Shown: positions 1 through 8,870 of the stretch, one piece after another
Position numbering within the stretch: the first letter of the stretch is position 1
How the letters are laid out: every line of letters begins with the position of its first letter
Source of the DNA: an uncultured Pelagibacteraceae bacterium
GTDB taxonomy: Bacteria; Pseudomonadota; Alphaproteobacteria; Pelagibacterales; Pelagibacteraceae
Direction: 5' to 3'
Assembly: GCA_902594915.1 (NCBI GenBank)
Contig: CACJOA010000008.1
Coordinates: 1 to 48,763, forward strand
DNA length: 48,763 bases
Made by a program: the position numbers and the translations under genes
The notes under the pieces: model-generated
What the model was told of the DNA's origin: nothing
Databases searched by the model: none
Seen by the model: the letters and a program-made list of their open reading frames with translations, nothing else

Positions 1-77
1 AGCACAGAGCTATATCAGACTTTATATCAGGAATGACAGATAGATATGCAATTAATTTATACGAAAATTTTAAATGA
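1..77 (+). CDS. dgt: dGTP triphosphohydrolase-like protein, C-terminal end (partial)
   Basis: Only the last 24 codons are present, read in the frame starting at base 3 and ending at the TGA at 75-77. The tail carries GMTDRYAINLYENF, which resembles the conserved C-terminus of alphaproteobacterial Dgt/HD-domain nucleotide triphosphohydrolases. These enzymes hydrolyse dGTP to deoxyguanosine and tripolyphosphate. Dgt lying directly before argS is the usual alphaproteobacterial order, which supports the call. The stop overlaps the argS start by 4 bases (ATGA), so the two are probably translationally coupled. The HD catalytic motif lies outside the window, so activity cannot be judged. Confidence 0.8.
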   Translation, partial: HRAISDFISGMTDRYAINLYENFK

Positions 78-1807
78 ATATTTTTGAACAATATTTAGAT
101 AAGATAAAGAAAGTTATATTAAAACTCTCTAAAAATGGAGAGTTAATTATACCTAAAAATCTTGATGGAATTACGACAGAAATACCACCAATAAAATTTG
201 ATGCTGATATCTCAACCAACGCAGCAATGGTGCTATCTAAGATTAATAAAAAGCCTCCAAAGGACTTAGCAGCAATTTTGGTAGATGAAATAAAAAAAGA
301 TGATGAATTTATAGAGAGCATCAATGTAGTAAAACCTGGCTTTATTAATCTAAAGTTAAAATCAATTTTCTGGAATAACTTTGTAAAAGAAATAATTCAA
401 AACTCGGAAACTTTTGGAATTAATAAAAAAGAAAAAAAGAAAAATTATTTGATAGAATTTGTATCAGCTAATCCGACTGGTCCATTACACGTAGGTCATT
501 GTAGAGGAGCAGTTTTAGGTGATGTAATAGCAAATATATTGTTATTCAATAAACATAAAGTTACAAAAGAATATTATGTAAACGATTACGGAAATCAGAT
601 TATAAATTTTACAAAATCTGTATATTACAGAATTAGAGAAATATTATTTAATGAACCTTTTCCTATAGACAATTATGAATTATATCCTGGAGATTATATC
701 ATTAATTTTGCTAAAAATATTTTAAACTCAAAGAGTATAAATGATTATAAAAATTTCAAAAATATTTCAGAACAATTAACAGTCTTATCTACCAATGAAG
801 CATTAAAATTGATAAAGAAAAATTTAAATAAGCTTGGAATTGTACATGATAGTTTTATAAGTGAAAAAAAATTAGTAATAAATCAAGAAGTTGAAAAGGT
901 AATTAATTATTTACAAAGTCAAAATTTTATTTATCAAGGAAAAATAAAAGCACCAGCTGGGGAAAACACAAAAAACTGGATTGAGCGTGATCAATTACTT
1001 TTCAAATCAACCAATTTTGGAGATGATAAAGATAGAGCTTTACAAAAATCAGATGGTTCATGGACATATTTTGCAAGTGATGTCGCTTATCATAAAAATA
1101 AATTAGATAGAAAATTTGATCAATTAATTAATATTTTAGGTGCAGATCATGCAGGTTATATCAAAAGAATTTCATTCTCTGTAGAGGCTTTATCAGGCTC
1201 TAAACAAAAAATAATTTGTAAGGTTAGTCAACTTGTAAAACTTATTAAAGATAAAAAACCCTTTAAAATGTCAAAAAGAAAAGGTGACTATATAACTTTG
1301 GATGATTTAATAAATGAAGTAGGTAAAGATGCAGCAAGGTTCATAATGCTGAATAGAAGTAGTGATGTTGAACTTGAATTTGACTTTGATAGTATAATTG
1401 AAAAATCAAAAGATAACCCTTTATATTACGTTCAGTATTGTTATGCAAGAATAGCTTCTGTTTTTAGACACATTGAGAAAGATATAAAATCTAAAATCAT
1501 TGTAAAAAATTATAATTTTAAATTTTCTAAAGAGGAAATTAATATCTTAAAAAAAATTTCTGAATGGCCTAAATGCATTGATATATCTAGCAGGAAACTC
1601 GAACCTCATAGAATACCAACTTATTTATATGAGCTTGCTTCCTTATTTCATGCGTATTGGAACTTAGGAAAAGAAAATCCTGAAAAAAGATTTATAAACG
1701 ATAAAAGAAATATTTCGGAGGATAAATTAGTTTTTTTAAAAGTAACCTCAAATGTTATAAAGACGGGTTTAAAAATTGTTGGTGTTTCAGCCCCCGAAAA
1801 AATGTAA
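74..1807 (+). CDS. argS: Arginyl-tRNA synthetase
   Basis: Class I aminoacyl-tRNA synthetase that charges tRNA-Arg in the cytoplasm. At 577 aa it is normal length for the family. The N-terminal additional domain (about 1-110) is followed by the Rossmann catalytic core, with the HIGH-type motif HVGH at residues 139-142 after SANPTGPL, and KMSKR at 398-402. The C-terminal anticodon-binding helical domain follows from about residue 450, with the typical YVQYCYAR segment at its start. It overlaps the dgt tail by 4 bases, and its stop shares one base with the next start, so it is an internal gene of a long operon. Nothing looks damaged. Confidence 0.98.
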   Translation: MNIFEQYLDKIKKVILKLSKNGELIIPKNLDGITTEIPPIKFDADISTNAAMVLSKINKKPPKDLAAILVDEIKKDDEFIESINVVKPGFINLKLKSIFWNNFVKEIIQNSETFGINKKEKKKNYLIEFVSANPTGPLHVGHCRGAVLGDVIANILLFNKHKVTKEYYVNDYGNQIINFTKSVYYRIREILFNEPFPIDNYELYPGDYIINFAKNILNSKSINDYKNFKNISEQLTVLSTNEALKLIKKNLNKLGIVHDSFISEKKLVINQEVEKVINYLQSQNFIYQGKIKAPAGENTKNWIERDQLLFKSTNFGDDKDRALQKSDGSWTYFASDVAYHKNKLDRKFDQLINILGADHAGYIKRISFSVEALSGSKQKIICKVSQLVKLIKDKKPFKMSKRKGDYITLDDLINEVGKDAARFIMLNRSSDVELEFDFDSIIEKSKDNPLYYVQYCYARIASVFRHIEKDIKSKIIVKNYNFKFSKEEINILKKISEWPKCIDISSRKLEPHRIPTYLYELASLFHAYWNLGKENPEKRFINDKRNISEDKLVFLKVTSNVIKTGLKIVGVSAPEKM

Positions 1808-2070
1808 TGTTAAGAGAAATAAAATATTTTATATTCATTATTGTGATATGTTTGTTTTCTTTTTTTATTGGAAGATATTATTTTTCTGACGAAAACAAAA
1901 AAAACTCTTACAGATCTCTAAAAAATATTGATAACAAGCTAAATATTTATGCAGAAAAATTACCAATTTTAGAAAACGATACCAAAAACAATATAGAATA
2001 TGTTGAACAATTAAATAAAAAAAATCAAAAAAAATTTAATTTTTGGAAATTAATTGAAAATGTTAAATAA
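1807..2070 (+). CDS. Short membrane-anchored protein in the SPOR-protein slot
   Basis: An 87-aa protein of unknown function. Residues 5-23 form a strongly hydrophobic segment, preceded by a short positively charged N-terminus, so a single anchor with a charged, Asn/Lys-rich extracytoplasmic tail is likely. In many alphaproteobacteria the gene between argS and nagZ encodes a larger protein with one transmembrane segment and a C-terminal SPOR (peptidoglycan-binding) domain. Here the position and the anchor remain but no SPOR-like beta-alpha-beta fold can be seen. I infer a reduced remnant or functional descendant of that protein. Its start shares a base with the argS stop, and it overlaps nagZ. 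It is not recognised by sequence alone. Confidence 0.7.
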   Translation: MLREIKYFIFIIVICLFSFFIGRYYFSDENKKNSYRSLKNIDNKLNIYAEKLPILENDTKNNIEYVEQLNKKNQKKFNFWKLIENVK

Positions 2071-3010
2071 TAGAAGAGCTTTTATAGTAGGCCTCAAATC
2101 AACAAAACTTTATAAAAAAGAAAAATTATTTTTAAGAAAATACAAACCTTGGGGAATAATTCTGTTTAAAAGAAATATTAAGAGTATAAAACAAGCAAAA
2201 AAATTGACATTATCCATAAGAAAAATTTTCAATGATAAAAATTATCCAATATTGATTGATCAAGAAGGTGGGCGAGTAAATAGATTAGAGTCAATAATAT
2301 CTTTTAATAATTTAACTTCGGAATTTTTTGGAAAAAAATTTAACACTAATAAAAAAGAATTTCAGTCATTTTTTAGATTATTTATAGATCAAACTTCCTA
2401 TCTTCTTAAATTAATTGGTATAAATATTAACACGGTCCCAGTTTTGGACTTAAGAGTGAAAAAAACCAGTAATGTTATTGGGGACAGATCATTTTCAAGT
2501 GACTCTAAAGTAGTTTCAATAATTGGTGACTACTGTATTAAATTATATCATCAAAATAAGATTGGAACTATTATGAAACATATTCCAGGTCATGGTTTAT
2601 CAAAAGTTGATAGTCATTATTTTACACCAACTATAAAAAAAAAATTAGATTACTTAATTAAAAATGACTTTAGCGCTTTCAGAAATAAGAAAACTTTTTT
2701 TGCAATGACAGCTCATATTTTATTTGATAAAATTGATAAATTTCATACTGTAACGCATTCTAAAAAAATAATTGAATTGATAAGAAAAAAAATAGGATTT
2801 AGAGACATCCTAATTACAGATGATATATCAATGAAAAGTCTTAAAGGAAATTTGAAAGATAATACAATTCAAGCGTTTAAAGCAGGCTGTAATATAGTTT
2901 TACACTGTAACGCTAATATTAAAGAAATGAATATAGTTGGAAAAAATTCACCTATGATCAATAAATTTATTATAAAAAAAACATCACAATTTTATAAGAT
3001 TTTAAGATAA
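2060..3010 (+). CDS. nagZ: Beta-N-acetylhexosaminidase (glycoside hydrolase family 3)
   Basis: Cytoplasmic enzyme of peptidoglycan recycling that removes GlcNAc from GlcNAc-anhydroMurNAc-peptides. The family signature KHIPGHG followed by DSH lies at about residues 173-186, and the catalytic aspartate lies in ITDDISM near residue 254. The N-terminal LIDQEGGRVNRL is also typical of NagZ. The ATG at 2060 is preferred (316 aa). An in-frame TTG at 2054 would add two residues. It overlaps the upstream small gene by 11 bases. It sits before scpA as in other alphaproteobacteria. Lys/Asn enrichment is strong but no motif is lost. Confidence 0.92.
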   Translation: MLNNRRAFIVGLKSTKLYKKEKLFLRKYKPWGIILFKRNIKSIKQAKKLTLSIRKIFNDKNYPILIDQEGGRVNRLESIISFNNLTSEFFGKKFNTNKKEFQSFFRLFIDQTSYLLKLIGININTVPVLDLRVKKTSNVIGDRSFSSDSKVVSIIGDYCIKLYHQNKIGTIMKHIPGHGLSKVDSHYFTPTIKKKLDYLIKNDFSAFRNKKTFFAMTAHILFDKIDKFHTVTHSKKIIELIRKKIGFRDILITDDISMKSLKGNLKDNTIQAFKAGCNIVLHCNANIKEMNIVGKNSPMINKFIIKKTSQFYKILR

Positions 3011-3019
3011 TATTAGCGA

Positions 3020-3760
3020 ATGCAAAAAAATGATTCTGACTTGTTTTGTGTTGAAATTGACAATTACAACGGTCCCTTAGATGTTCTACTTGATTTAGCA
3101 AAATCACAAAAAGTGAATTTAGAGGATATTTCGATTACAAAATTAGCTGATCAATTTAATGATTTTATAAGATTAGAAAAAAATTTGAATTTAGAAATTG
3201 CTTCTGAATATTTACTAATGGCTACATGGTTAGCATATTTAAAATCAAAATTATTATTACCTAGCTCTCCCGAAGAGGAGTTTAAAGTTATTGAAGTAGC
3301 AGAAAAGTTAAAATTACAATTAAAAAAATTAGAGTTGATAAGATTATTATCTGAGCAAATGTTAAAAAGAAAAAGACTTGGAAGAGAAATAAGAACAAGA
3401 GGTATGAGATCTGGTATTAAACCAATTTATAACAGTGAATTAAAAGTAAATTTATTCGAATTATTAAAGACATATTCAACAATTATAATGACCAAGGATT
3501 TTCAGAAAATGAATATTCCAAAATTACCTGTTTTTACAGCAGAAGAGGGAATAAAGACTATAAGAAATTTTTTTGGAAAATTATTTGATTGGAAAAAATT
3601 AGACGATTTAATTCCAAAAAATTTTAAAAAAAATTCAAAGTTTAGTAAAACTGCTAAAGCAGGAATTTTTGCTGGTTCTTTAGAATTAGTAAAAGAGGGT
3701 GACCTTAAAATTAAACAAGAAAAACTTTTTGAAGATATATATATAAGAGAAAGTAAATGA
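3020..3760 (+). CDS. scpA: Segregation and condensation protein A (SMC kleisin)
   Basis: Kleisin subunit that bridges the two heads of an SMC dimer and, with ScpB, forms the condensin that organises and segregates the chromosome. The N-terminal SMC-binding domain begins with the hallmark YNGPLDVLLDLAKSQKVNLE (about 14-33). The C-terminal winged-helix end contains GSLELVKEGDLKI, also typical. Length of 246 aa is standard. Nine bases separate it from nagZ, and its stop overlaps the scpB start (ATGA), which suggests coupled production of the two subunits. Confidence 0.95.
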   Translation: MQKNDSDLFCVEIDNYNGPLDVLLDLAKSQKVNLEDISITKLADQFNDFIRLEKNLNLEIASEYLLMATWLAYLKSKLLLPSSPEEEFKVIEVAEKLKLQLKKLELIRLLSEQMLKRKRLGREIRTRGMRSGIKPIYNSELKVNLFELLKTYSTIIMTKDFQKMNIPKLPVFTAEEGIKTIRNFFGKLFDWKKLDDLIPKNFKKNSKFSKTAKAGIFAGSLELVKEGDLKIKQEKLFEDIYIRESK

Positions 3761-4458
3761 TAAAAAAAAAGATAAAAAAAAAAAATAATATTATTAATTT
3801 TCCAAATAATTTGTCCTCTGTAGAAAAAGAAATAGAGGCAATTATTTTTGCAGCTGGCGAACCATTAGATATTGAGACAATTAAAAATAAGATTTCAAAA
3901 AAAATAGATGTTGAAAAAGTTTTGATTAAATTACAATCCGAATACTCAAATAGAGGGATTAATTTAGTTTGTATTTCTAAAAAATGGTCTTTTAGAACTT
4001 CTCCACATTTATCAAAATTGATGGTACAAGAAAAAACTGTAGAAAAAAAACTGTCAAAGGCTGCAATAGAAACATTAGCAATTATAGTTTATCATCAACC
4101 TGTAACAAGAGCTGAAATAGAGGAAATAAGAGGCGTTGCTTTTGGTACAAATACAATAGAAATTTTGATGGAGTTGAATTGGGTAAAACCTGGTGGTAGA
4201 AAAGATTTACCAGGTAAACCGATTCAGTATATAACAACAGACGATTTTTTAAGTCATTTTAATTTACAAAGATTATCTGATTTGCCAACTGTAGATGAAT
4301 TGGGGGCTGCTGGTTTAATTGATAATACCAATATTGATAGTGCGATTTTTGGAACTGGTAAATTTTACAGAGAAAAACAGGATGATAAAAAAGAGGATAT
4401 TTATTCAAATATTGATGAAATGCTTACTAGCACTCTTAGTGACGAAGATGAAAAGTAA
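3757..4458 (+). CDS. scpB: Segregation and condensation protein B
   Basis: Partner of ScpA in the SMC-ScpAB condensin. It has 233 aa with two winged-helix domains. The first contains IEAIIFAAGEPLDIETI and the second the signature ALAIIVYHQPVTRAEIEEIRG pattern near residue 110. The first 20 residues are a low-complexity lysine/asparagine stretch encoded by long adenine runs, including 12 consecutive A at 3774-3785. The reading frame is nevertheless intact. The acidic C-terminus (DEDEK) is unstructured. It overlaps scpA by 4 bases. Confidence 0.94.
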   Translation: MIKKKIKKKNNIINFPNNLSSVEKEIEAIIFAAGEPLDIETIKNKISKKIDVEKVLIKLQSEYSNRGINLVCISKKWSFRTSPHLSKLMVQEKTVEKKLSKAAIETLAIIVYHQPVTRAEIEEIRGVAFGTNTIEILMELNWVKPGGRKDLPGKPIQYITTDDFLSHFNLQRLSDLPTVDELGAAGLIDNTNIDSAIFGTGKFYREKQDDKKEDIYSNIDEMLTSTLSDEDEK

Positions 4459-4528
4459 AAATTTAAGAAAAAAACTTATTAAGAAAAAGATACTTTTAAA
4501 ATAATGATAAAAAGGATATAACTTTTGT

Positions 4529-4729
4529 ATGAGTATAGGTATATGGCAAATAGCGATTGTTGTGATACTAGTGGTATTACTATTCGGAAGAGGCAAAATA
4601 TCTAGCCTAATGGGTGATGTTGCAAAAGGAATAAAGAGTTTTAAAAAGGGAATGGCATCTGATGTTACTGATGATACTGAACCTAAAAATATCTCAGACG
4701 AAAATCAAGATTCTAATAAAAAAGAATAA
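4529..4729 (+). CDS. tatA: Sec-independent translocase subunit TatA
   Basis: Pore-forming component of the twin-arginine translocase, which moves folded proteins across the inner membrane. This 66-aa protein has the N-terminal membrane helix (about 3-20) beginning MSIGIWQ, followed by the hinge FGRGKI and the amphipathic helix with [14 protein letters not shown]. An acidic tail follows, as expected. A 70-base gap from scpB is the largest in this operon and could hold an internal promoter. AAGGAT at 4513-4518 is a weak ribosome-binding site. The adjacent tatB and tatC complete the machine. Confidence 0.96.
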   Translation: MSIGIWQIAIVVILVVLLFGRGKISSLMGDVAKGIKSFKKGMASDVTDDTEPKNISDENQDSNKKE

Positions 4730-4734
4730 ATCAC

Positions 4735-4947
4735 ATGCCTACAATTGGTTGGTTTGAGATTTTAATTGTTGTTGCAATAGCAATAGTTATTTTGGGTCCA
4801 AAGGACTTTCCAATTATGTTAAAAAAAGTTGGTTCATGGATTGGAAACACAAAAAAATATATCAACAATATTCAAAATGAAGTTTCTAATATTGAACTAG
4901 AGGATAGTAAAACAGATAAAAAAGAAGAAGAAAAAGATGAATCATGA
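4735..4947 (+). CDS. tatB: Sec-independent translocase subunit TatB
   Basis: Substrate-receptor partner of TatC. The N-terminal helix begins MPTIGWFEI and ends at the conserved GPKDFP hinge (about 21-26), followed by an amphipathic helix with KKVGSWIGNTKK. At 70 aa it is much shorter than E. coli TatB (about 170 aa) because the long C-terminal tail is reduced to a few charged residues. It starts five bases after tatA and overlaps tatC by 11 bases. Confidence 0.93.
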   Translation: MPTIGWFEILIVVAIAIVILGPKDFPIMLKKVGSWIGNTKKYINNIQNEVSNIELEDSKTDKKEEEKDES

Positions 4948-5707
4948 TGAAAATGAGGGTGGCTTTATAAGTCATCTAGCTGAATTACGAAAAAGATTAA
5001 TTCACAGTTTTATATTTCTTATTATATTTTTTATTGGATGTTATTTTTTTGCTGAACAGTTATATAGTTTTTTAGTTGAGCCTTACGCTCAAGCAGTTAA
5101 AGATGATGAAGTAAATAGAAGGTTGATTTTCACTGCTTTACAAGAAACTTTTTTAACATATCTTAAGGTTTCGTTTTTTACTGCTTTTTTTGTTACATGT
5201 CCCTTTATTTTGTTACAAATATGGAAATTTATCGCACCAGGTTTATACAAACATGAAAAAAATGCTATTTTACCTTATCTTATTTTGACACCAATTTTAT
5301 TTTTTCTAGGGGGTATCCTAGTTTATTATCTGATAATGCCGCTAGCTATAAAATTTTTTTTATCTTTTGAAAGTTCAGGAATTTCTACAAATCTACCGAT
5401 TCAATTAGAAGCAAAAGTAAATGAATACCTCTCACTAATTATGAAATTAATTTTTGCATTTGGGATAAGTTTTCAATTACCTGTTGTTCTTAGTCTTTTA
5501 GCAAGGATTGGAGTAGTTGATTCTGAATTTTTAAAAGAAAGAAGAAAATATGTTGTAGTAATAATATTTGCTACTGCAGCTATTTTAACTCCACCGGATC
5601 CAATAACACAAATAGGTTTAGCCATACCTTTATTAATTTTATATGAATTATCTATATTTTCAGTAAGAATTATTGAAAATCGTAAATTAAAAAATACTAA
5701 TGCATAA
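4937..5707 (+). CDS. tatC: Sec-independent translocase subunit TatC
   Basis: Six-helix inner-membrane protein that recognises the twin-arginine signal peptide. 256 aa. The N-terminal cytoplasmic segment contains HLAELRKRLIHS, the family signature, followed by the first membrane helix. The loop with FTALQETFLTYLKVSFFTA and the later RRKYVVVIIFATAAILTPPDP block are diagnostic. It overlaps both neighbours (tatB by 11 bases, serS by 8). A probable Tat substrate, the M48 lipoprotein at 18736-19560, is in the same window. Confidence 0.97.
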   Translation: MNHDENEGGFISHLAELRKRLIHSFIFLIIFFIGCYFFAEQLYSFLVEPYAQAVKDDEVNRRLIFTALQETFLTYLKVSFFTAFFVTCPFILLQIWKFIAPGLYKHEKNAILPYLILTPILFFLGGILVYYLIMPLAIKFFLSFESSGISTNLPIQLEAKVNEYLSLIMKLIFAFGISFQLPVVLSLLARIGVVDSEFLKERRKYVVVIIFATAAILTPPDPITQIGLAIPLLILYELSIFSVRIIENRKLKNTNA

Positions 5708-6959
5708 TTTAAAAGAAATTCGAAAAGATTTTATAGCTTTTAAAAAAGCTATTGAGAAAAGATCTATAGATACAAACTTTGAATTACTTCAAAATTTAGA
5801 TAAAAAGAATAGAGAATTTATTCAAAAAAAAGAAATTTTAGAAAAAGAAAAAAAAGATATTTCAAAATCTAAAGATAAGTCTTTATTTTCAAGGTCAAAA
5901 GAAATTTCTGCAGCTATTGAAAAAATTAATATTCAACAAAAAAAAACTAAGGAAAGTCTTGAACAAATTCTTTCTAATATTCCAAATATCCCGCATAAAG
6001 ATGTACCAAATGGTAAGGATGAAAGTGATAATATTGAAATAAAAAAATCAGGTCAAATTCCTAAATTTGATTTTCAGCCAAAATCTCATTTTGAAATTGG
6101 GGAAAAACTAGGGATGCTTGATTTTGACCTCGCTTCAAAAACTACGGGTTCAAGATTTGTTTTTGTAAAAGATAAGTTAGCTCTTTTAGAAAGGGCATTG
6201 TCAAATTTCATGTTGGATAATCATGTATCTAAGAATGGATATTTGGAAATTTCTCCTCCTTTACTTGCTTCTGAAAACACAATGTTTGGCACTGGTCAAC
6301 TCCCAAAATTTGAAGATGATCAATTTGAAATTAAACTAGATGAGTCCAATGAAAGAAAGTTTTTGATACCTACTGCTGAGGTTATATTAACTAACATTGT
6401 TAAAGATAAAATTTTAAATCAAAATGATCTTCCAATGAGATTTGTTGCATCTACACCTTGTTTTAGAAAAGAAGCAGGAAGTTACGGCAAAGATACAAAA
6501 GGTATGATTAGGCAACATCAATTTTATAAGGTTGAAATGGTAAGTATAGTGGATCAATCAAAATGTATGGAAGAGCTCGAAAGGATGACGAATTGTGCAA
6601 CAGAAATTTTAGATTTATTAGAATTGCCATATAGAAAAATGATTTTGTGTTCTGGAGACATGGGTTTTAGTGCTGAAAAAACTTATGATATTGAGGTATG
6701 GTTACCCTCAGAAAATAAATATAGAGAAATTTCATCTTGTTCATCCTGCTCAACATTTCAGTCTGTCAGAATGAAAGCGCGATATAAAAATCAAAAAAAA
6801 GAAATCCTATACGCAGGTACACTAAATGGAAGTGGTTTAGCAGTTGGTAGAACATTAATAGCTATTTTAGAAAATAATCAAGAAAAAGATGGATCAATTA
6901 TAATTCCAAAAGTTTTAAGACCGTATATGAATAATTTACAAAAAATTTCATCCAATTAA
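5700..6959 (+). CDS. serS: Seryl-tRNA synthetase
   Basis: Class II synthetase that charges tRNA-Ser, one isoacceptor of which is encoded at 22630-22719. 419 aa. The N-terminal antiparallel coiled coil (about 25-100, rich in Lys/Glu) binds the long variable arm. The catalytic core has motif 2 with FRKEAGSYGKDTKGMIRQHQ and motif 3 with GSGLAVGRTLIAILEN near the end. It overlaps tatC by 8 bases. In many alphaproteobacteria surE and pcm lie between serS and yajC. Neither is present here. Confidence 0.98.
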   Translation: MHNLKEIRKDFIAFKKAIEKRSIDTNFELLQNLDKKNREFIQKKEILEKEKKDISKSKDKSLFSRSKEISAAIEKINIQQKKTKESLEQILSNIPNIPHKDVPNGKDESDNIEIKKSGQIPKFDFQPKSHFEIGEKLGMLDFDLASKTTGSRFVFVKDKLALLERALSNFMLDNHVSKNGYLEISPPLLASENTMFGTGQLPKFEDDQFEIKLDESNERKFLIPTAEVILTNIVKDKILNQNDLPMRFVASTPCFRKEAGSYGKDTKGMIRQHQFYKVEMVSIVDQSKCMEELERMTNCATEILDLLELPYRKMILCSGDMGFSAEKTYDIEVWLPSENKYREISSCSSCSTFQSVRMKARYKNQKKEILYAGTLNGSGLAVGRTLIAILENNQEKDGSIIIPKVLRPYMNNLQKISSN

Positions 6960-6961
6960 AG

Positions 6962-6988
6962 TTGTTTTAGTCGTCTAGATAGTATAAA
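6962..6988 (+). promoter_or_regulatory. Candidate promoter of yajC-secDF
   Basis: TTGTTT at 6962-6967 and TATAAA at 6983-6988 are spaced by 15 bases, slightly short for a sigma70-type promoter. This is the only gap of more than 50 bases between tatC and secF. The -10 element is good and the -35 is weak. Confidence 0.35.
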
Positions 6989-7002
6989 TATTCATTTTTA
7001 CT

Positions 7003-7009
7003 AAAGGAG
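7003..7009 (+). promoter_or_regulatory. Strong Shine-Dalgarno site of yajC
   Basis: AAAGGAG lies four bases before the ATG at 7014. Most genes in the window have only weak A-rich leaders, so this site stands out and fixes the yajC start. It suggests yajC is the first gene of its own transcript and is translated strongly. Confidence 0.6.
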
Positions 7010-7013
7010 TTTT

Positions 7014-7301
7014 ATGGAAAGTTCAGGAATTGGTCAATTTATACCTTTAATATTAATATTTGTTATTTTTTATTTTTTCTTAATAAGACCTCAACAAAAA
7101 AAAGTTAAAGAACATAAAGCAATGGTCGAAAATTTAAAAAAGGGTGACAAAGTTGTTACTTCTGGTGGTATTACAGGAATTATTACTCGTGTCGTAGATA
7201 ATGATAAAGTAGAAGTAGAGATAGCTGATAATGTTACTGTTGAAGTGATTAGAGGTACGGGAATTCAAAGTTTAATGAATATTCAAGAATTAAAAAAATA
7301 A
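7014..7301 (+). CDS. yajC: Preprotein translocase accessory subunit YajC
   Basis: Single-pass inner-membrane protein of the SecDF-YajC complex that assists Sec-dependent export. 95 aa. A membrane helix (about 8-25) is followed by FFLIRPQQKK and KKGDKVVTSGGITGII, both signatures of the family. The start is fixed by a strong ribosome-binding site. It lies 15 bases before secD, the standard order. Confidence 0.96.
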   Translation: MESSGIGQFIPLILIFVIFYFFLIRPQQKKVKEHKAMVENLKKGDKVVTSGGITGIITRVVDNDKVEVEIADNVTVEVIRGTGIQSLMNIQELKK

Positions 7302-7316
7302 ATTTCATTTAATAAA

Positions 7317-8870
7317 GTGTTATATTTTTCAAAATTTAGAATATTTTTTATCCTTTTTGTATCTTTATTTTTTATTCTAGTAGCTTCCTCAAATTTGATA
7401 AAATTTGAAAATGAATTTTTTAATAAAAAAATTAATCTTGGTTTAGATTTGCAAGGTGGTTCATATCTTTTGTTAGAAATAGATAATGGTCCAGTAATTG
7501 AGCAAAAGCTTCAAAATTTTACAATAACAATAAGAAATCATTTTAGAGAAAAAAACATTAGATTGAATAATATAGAACTTAACAATCAAGAAATTTTTTT
7601 TAATGTAGATGAAAAGTATATACAAAAAATACTAGATGATTTTATTGATAAAGAGAGTAGTTTAAATCCTTATTATCCAAGATTTAAACAACATCAGTTT
7701 GAAATTAAGAATAATAAAAACTCTTTCATAATAAGTTATTCCAAACAAGGAATTGTAGAATTAAAAACCTCATCTCAAGATCAAGCCCTAGAAATTGTTA
7801 GAAGAAGAATTGATGAAATAGGAACGAATGAACCAAATATTCTCAAAAGAGGCAATGATAGAATTTTAGTCGAACTTCCTGGATTAGATGATCCTCAGAG
7901 AATTAAAAATTTGTTAGGAAAAACTGCTAATTTAACTTTTAGATTCGTAACCAATAAAACTGAAGACTCATTTGGTGCAGAAAAATTAGAATTTGAAGAT
8001 AATTCAGAAGAAGCAATAGTAAGTAAACGAATTATTTTAAGTGGAGATAATCTATTGGATGCTCAACCAAGAATGAATAGTGAGACCAATGAAACTATTG
8101 TTTCATTTACACTAGATAGAGTTGGAGCTAAAAGATTTGGAAAAGCCACATCAACCGGTATTGGAAGAAAATTAGCTATTGTTTTAGATGGTAAAATCAT
8201 AAGCGCTCCTGTAATAAGAGATACTATTGCAAGTGGCTCAGGTCAAATTAGTGGTGGCTTTACATTTCAGTCAGCTACAGATCTCGCTCTTCTCTTAAGG
8301 TCAGGTGCATTACCAGCACCATTAAATATCATCGAAGAAAGAACTGTCGGACCAGATTTAGGACAAGACTCAATTCAAGCAGGAATGATCGCTTTAATAA
8401 TTGGATTTATATTAGTAATTTTATTTATTTTTATAAAATATAAAATTTTTGGATTGATCACTAATATAGCACTAATAATTAATTTATTTCTTTTAATAGG
8501 TATTTTATCATTATTTGAGGCAACTTTAACATTACCTGGTATTGCAGGAATAATTTTGACAGTTGGTATGGCTGTTGATGCAAATGTATTAATATTTGAG
8601 AGAATTAAAGAGGAATTAAAAAATGAAAAAAATAATATTATCGCTTTCGATAGTGGTTATTCAAAATCAAAAACCGCTATTCTTGACGCGAATATTACAA
8701 CTCTTTTAGCAGCTGTAATTTTATTTTTTATGGGATCTGGGCCTATTAAAGGATTTTCATTAACTTTAGGAGTCGGAATTTTCACTACACTTTTTTCTGT
8801 TTATTTTATAGCAAGATTGTTGACAGTTTTATACATAGTTAAAAACAAAAATAAAGAGAGATTAATTTAA
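7317..8870 (+). CDS. secD: Protein translocase subunit SecD
   Basis: Proton-motive-force-driven RND-family component that completes export of preproteins on the periplasmic side. 517 aa, shorter than E. coli SecD (615) because the periplasmic region is compact. The first membrane helix (about 8-26) is followed by LGLDLQGGSYLLLEID, the SecD/SecF signature. Five more helices occupy the C-terminal third, including VGMAVDANVLIFERIKEE. The start is GTG at 7317, chosen because no ATG lies before the first helix. secF begins immediately after its stop. Confidence 0.97.
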   Translation: MLYFSKFRIFFILFVSLFFILVASSNLIKFENEFFNKKINLGLDLQGGSYLLLEIDNGPVIEQKLQNFTITIRNHFREKNIRLNNIELNNQEIFFNVDEKYIQKILDDFIDKESSLNPYYPRFKQHQFEIKNNKNSFIISYSKQGIVELKTSSQDQALEIVRRRIDEIGTNEPNILKRGNDRILVELPGLDDPQRIKNLLGKTANLTFRFVTNKTEDSFGAEKLEFEDNSEEAIVSKRIILSGDNLLDAQPRMNSETNETIVSFTLDRVGAKRFGKATSTGIGRKLAIVLDGKIISAPVIRDTIASGSGQISGGFTFQSATDLALLLRSGALPAPLNIIEERTVGPDLGQDSIQAGMIALIIGFILVILFIFIKYKIFGLITNIALIINLFLLIGILSLFEATLTLPGIAGIILTVGMAVDANVLIFERIKEELKNEKNNIIAFDSGYSKSKTAILDANITTLLAAVILFFMGSGPIKGFSLTLGVGIFTTLFSVYFIARLLTVLYIVKNKNKERLI

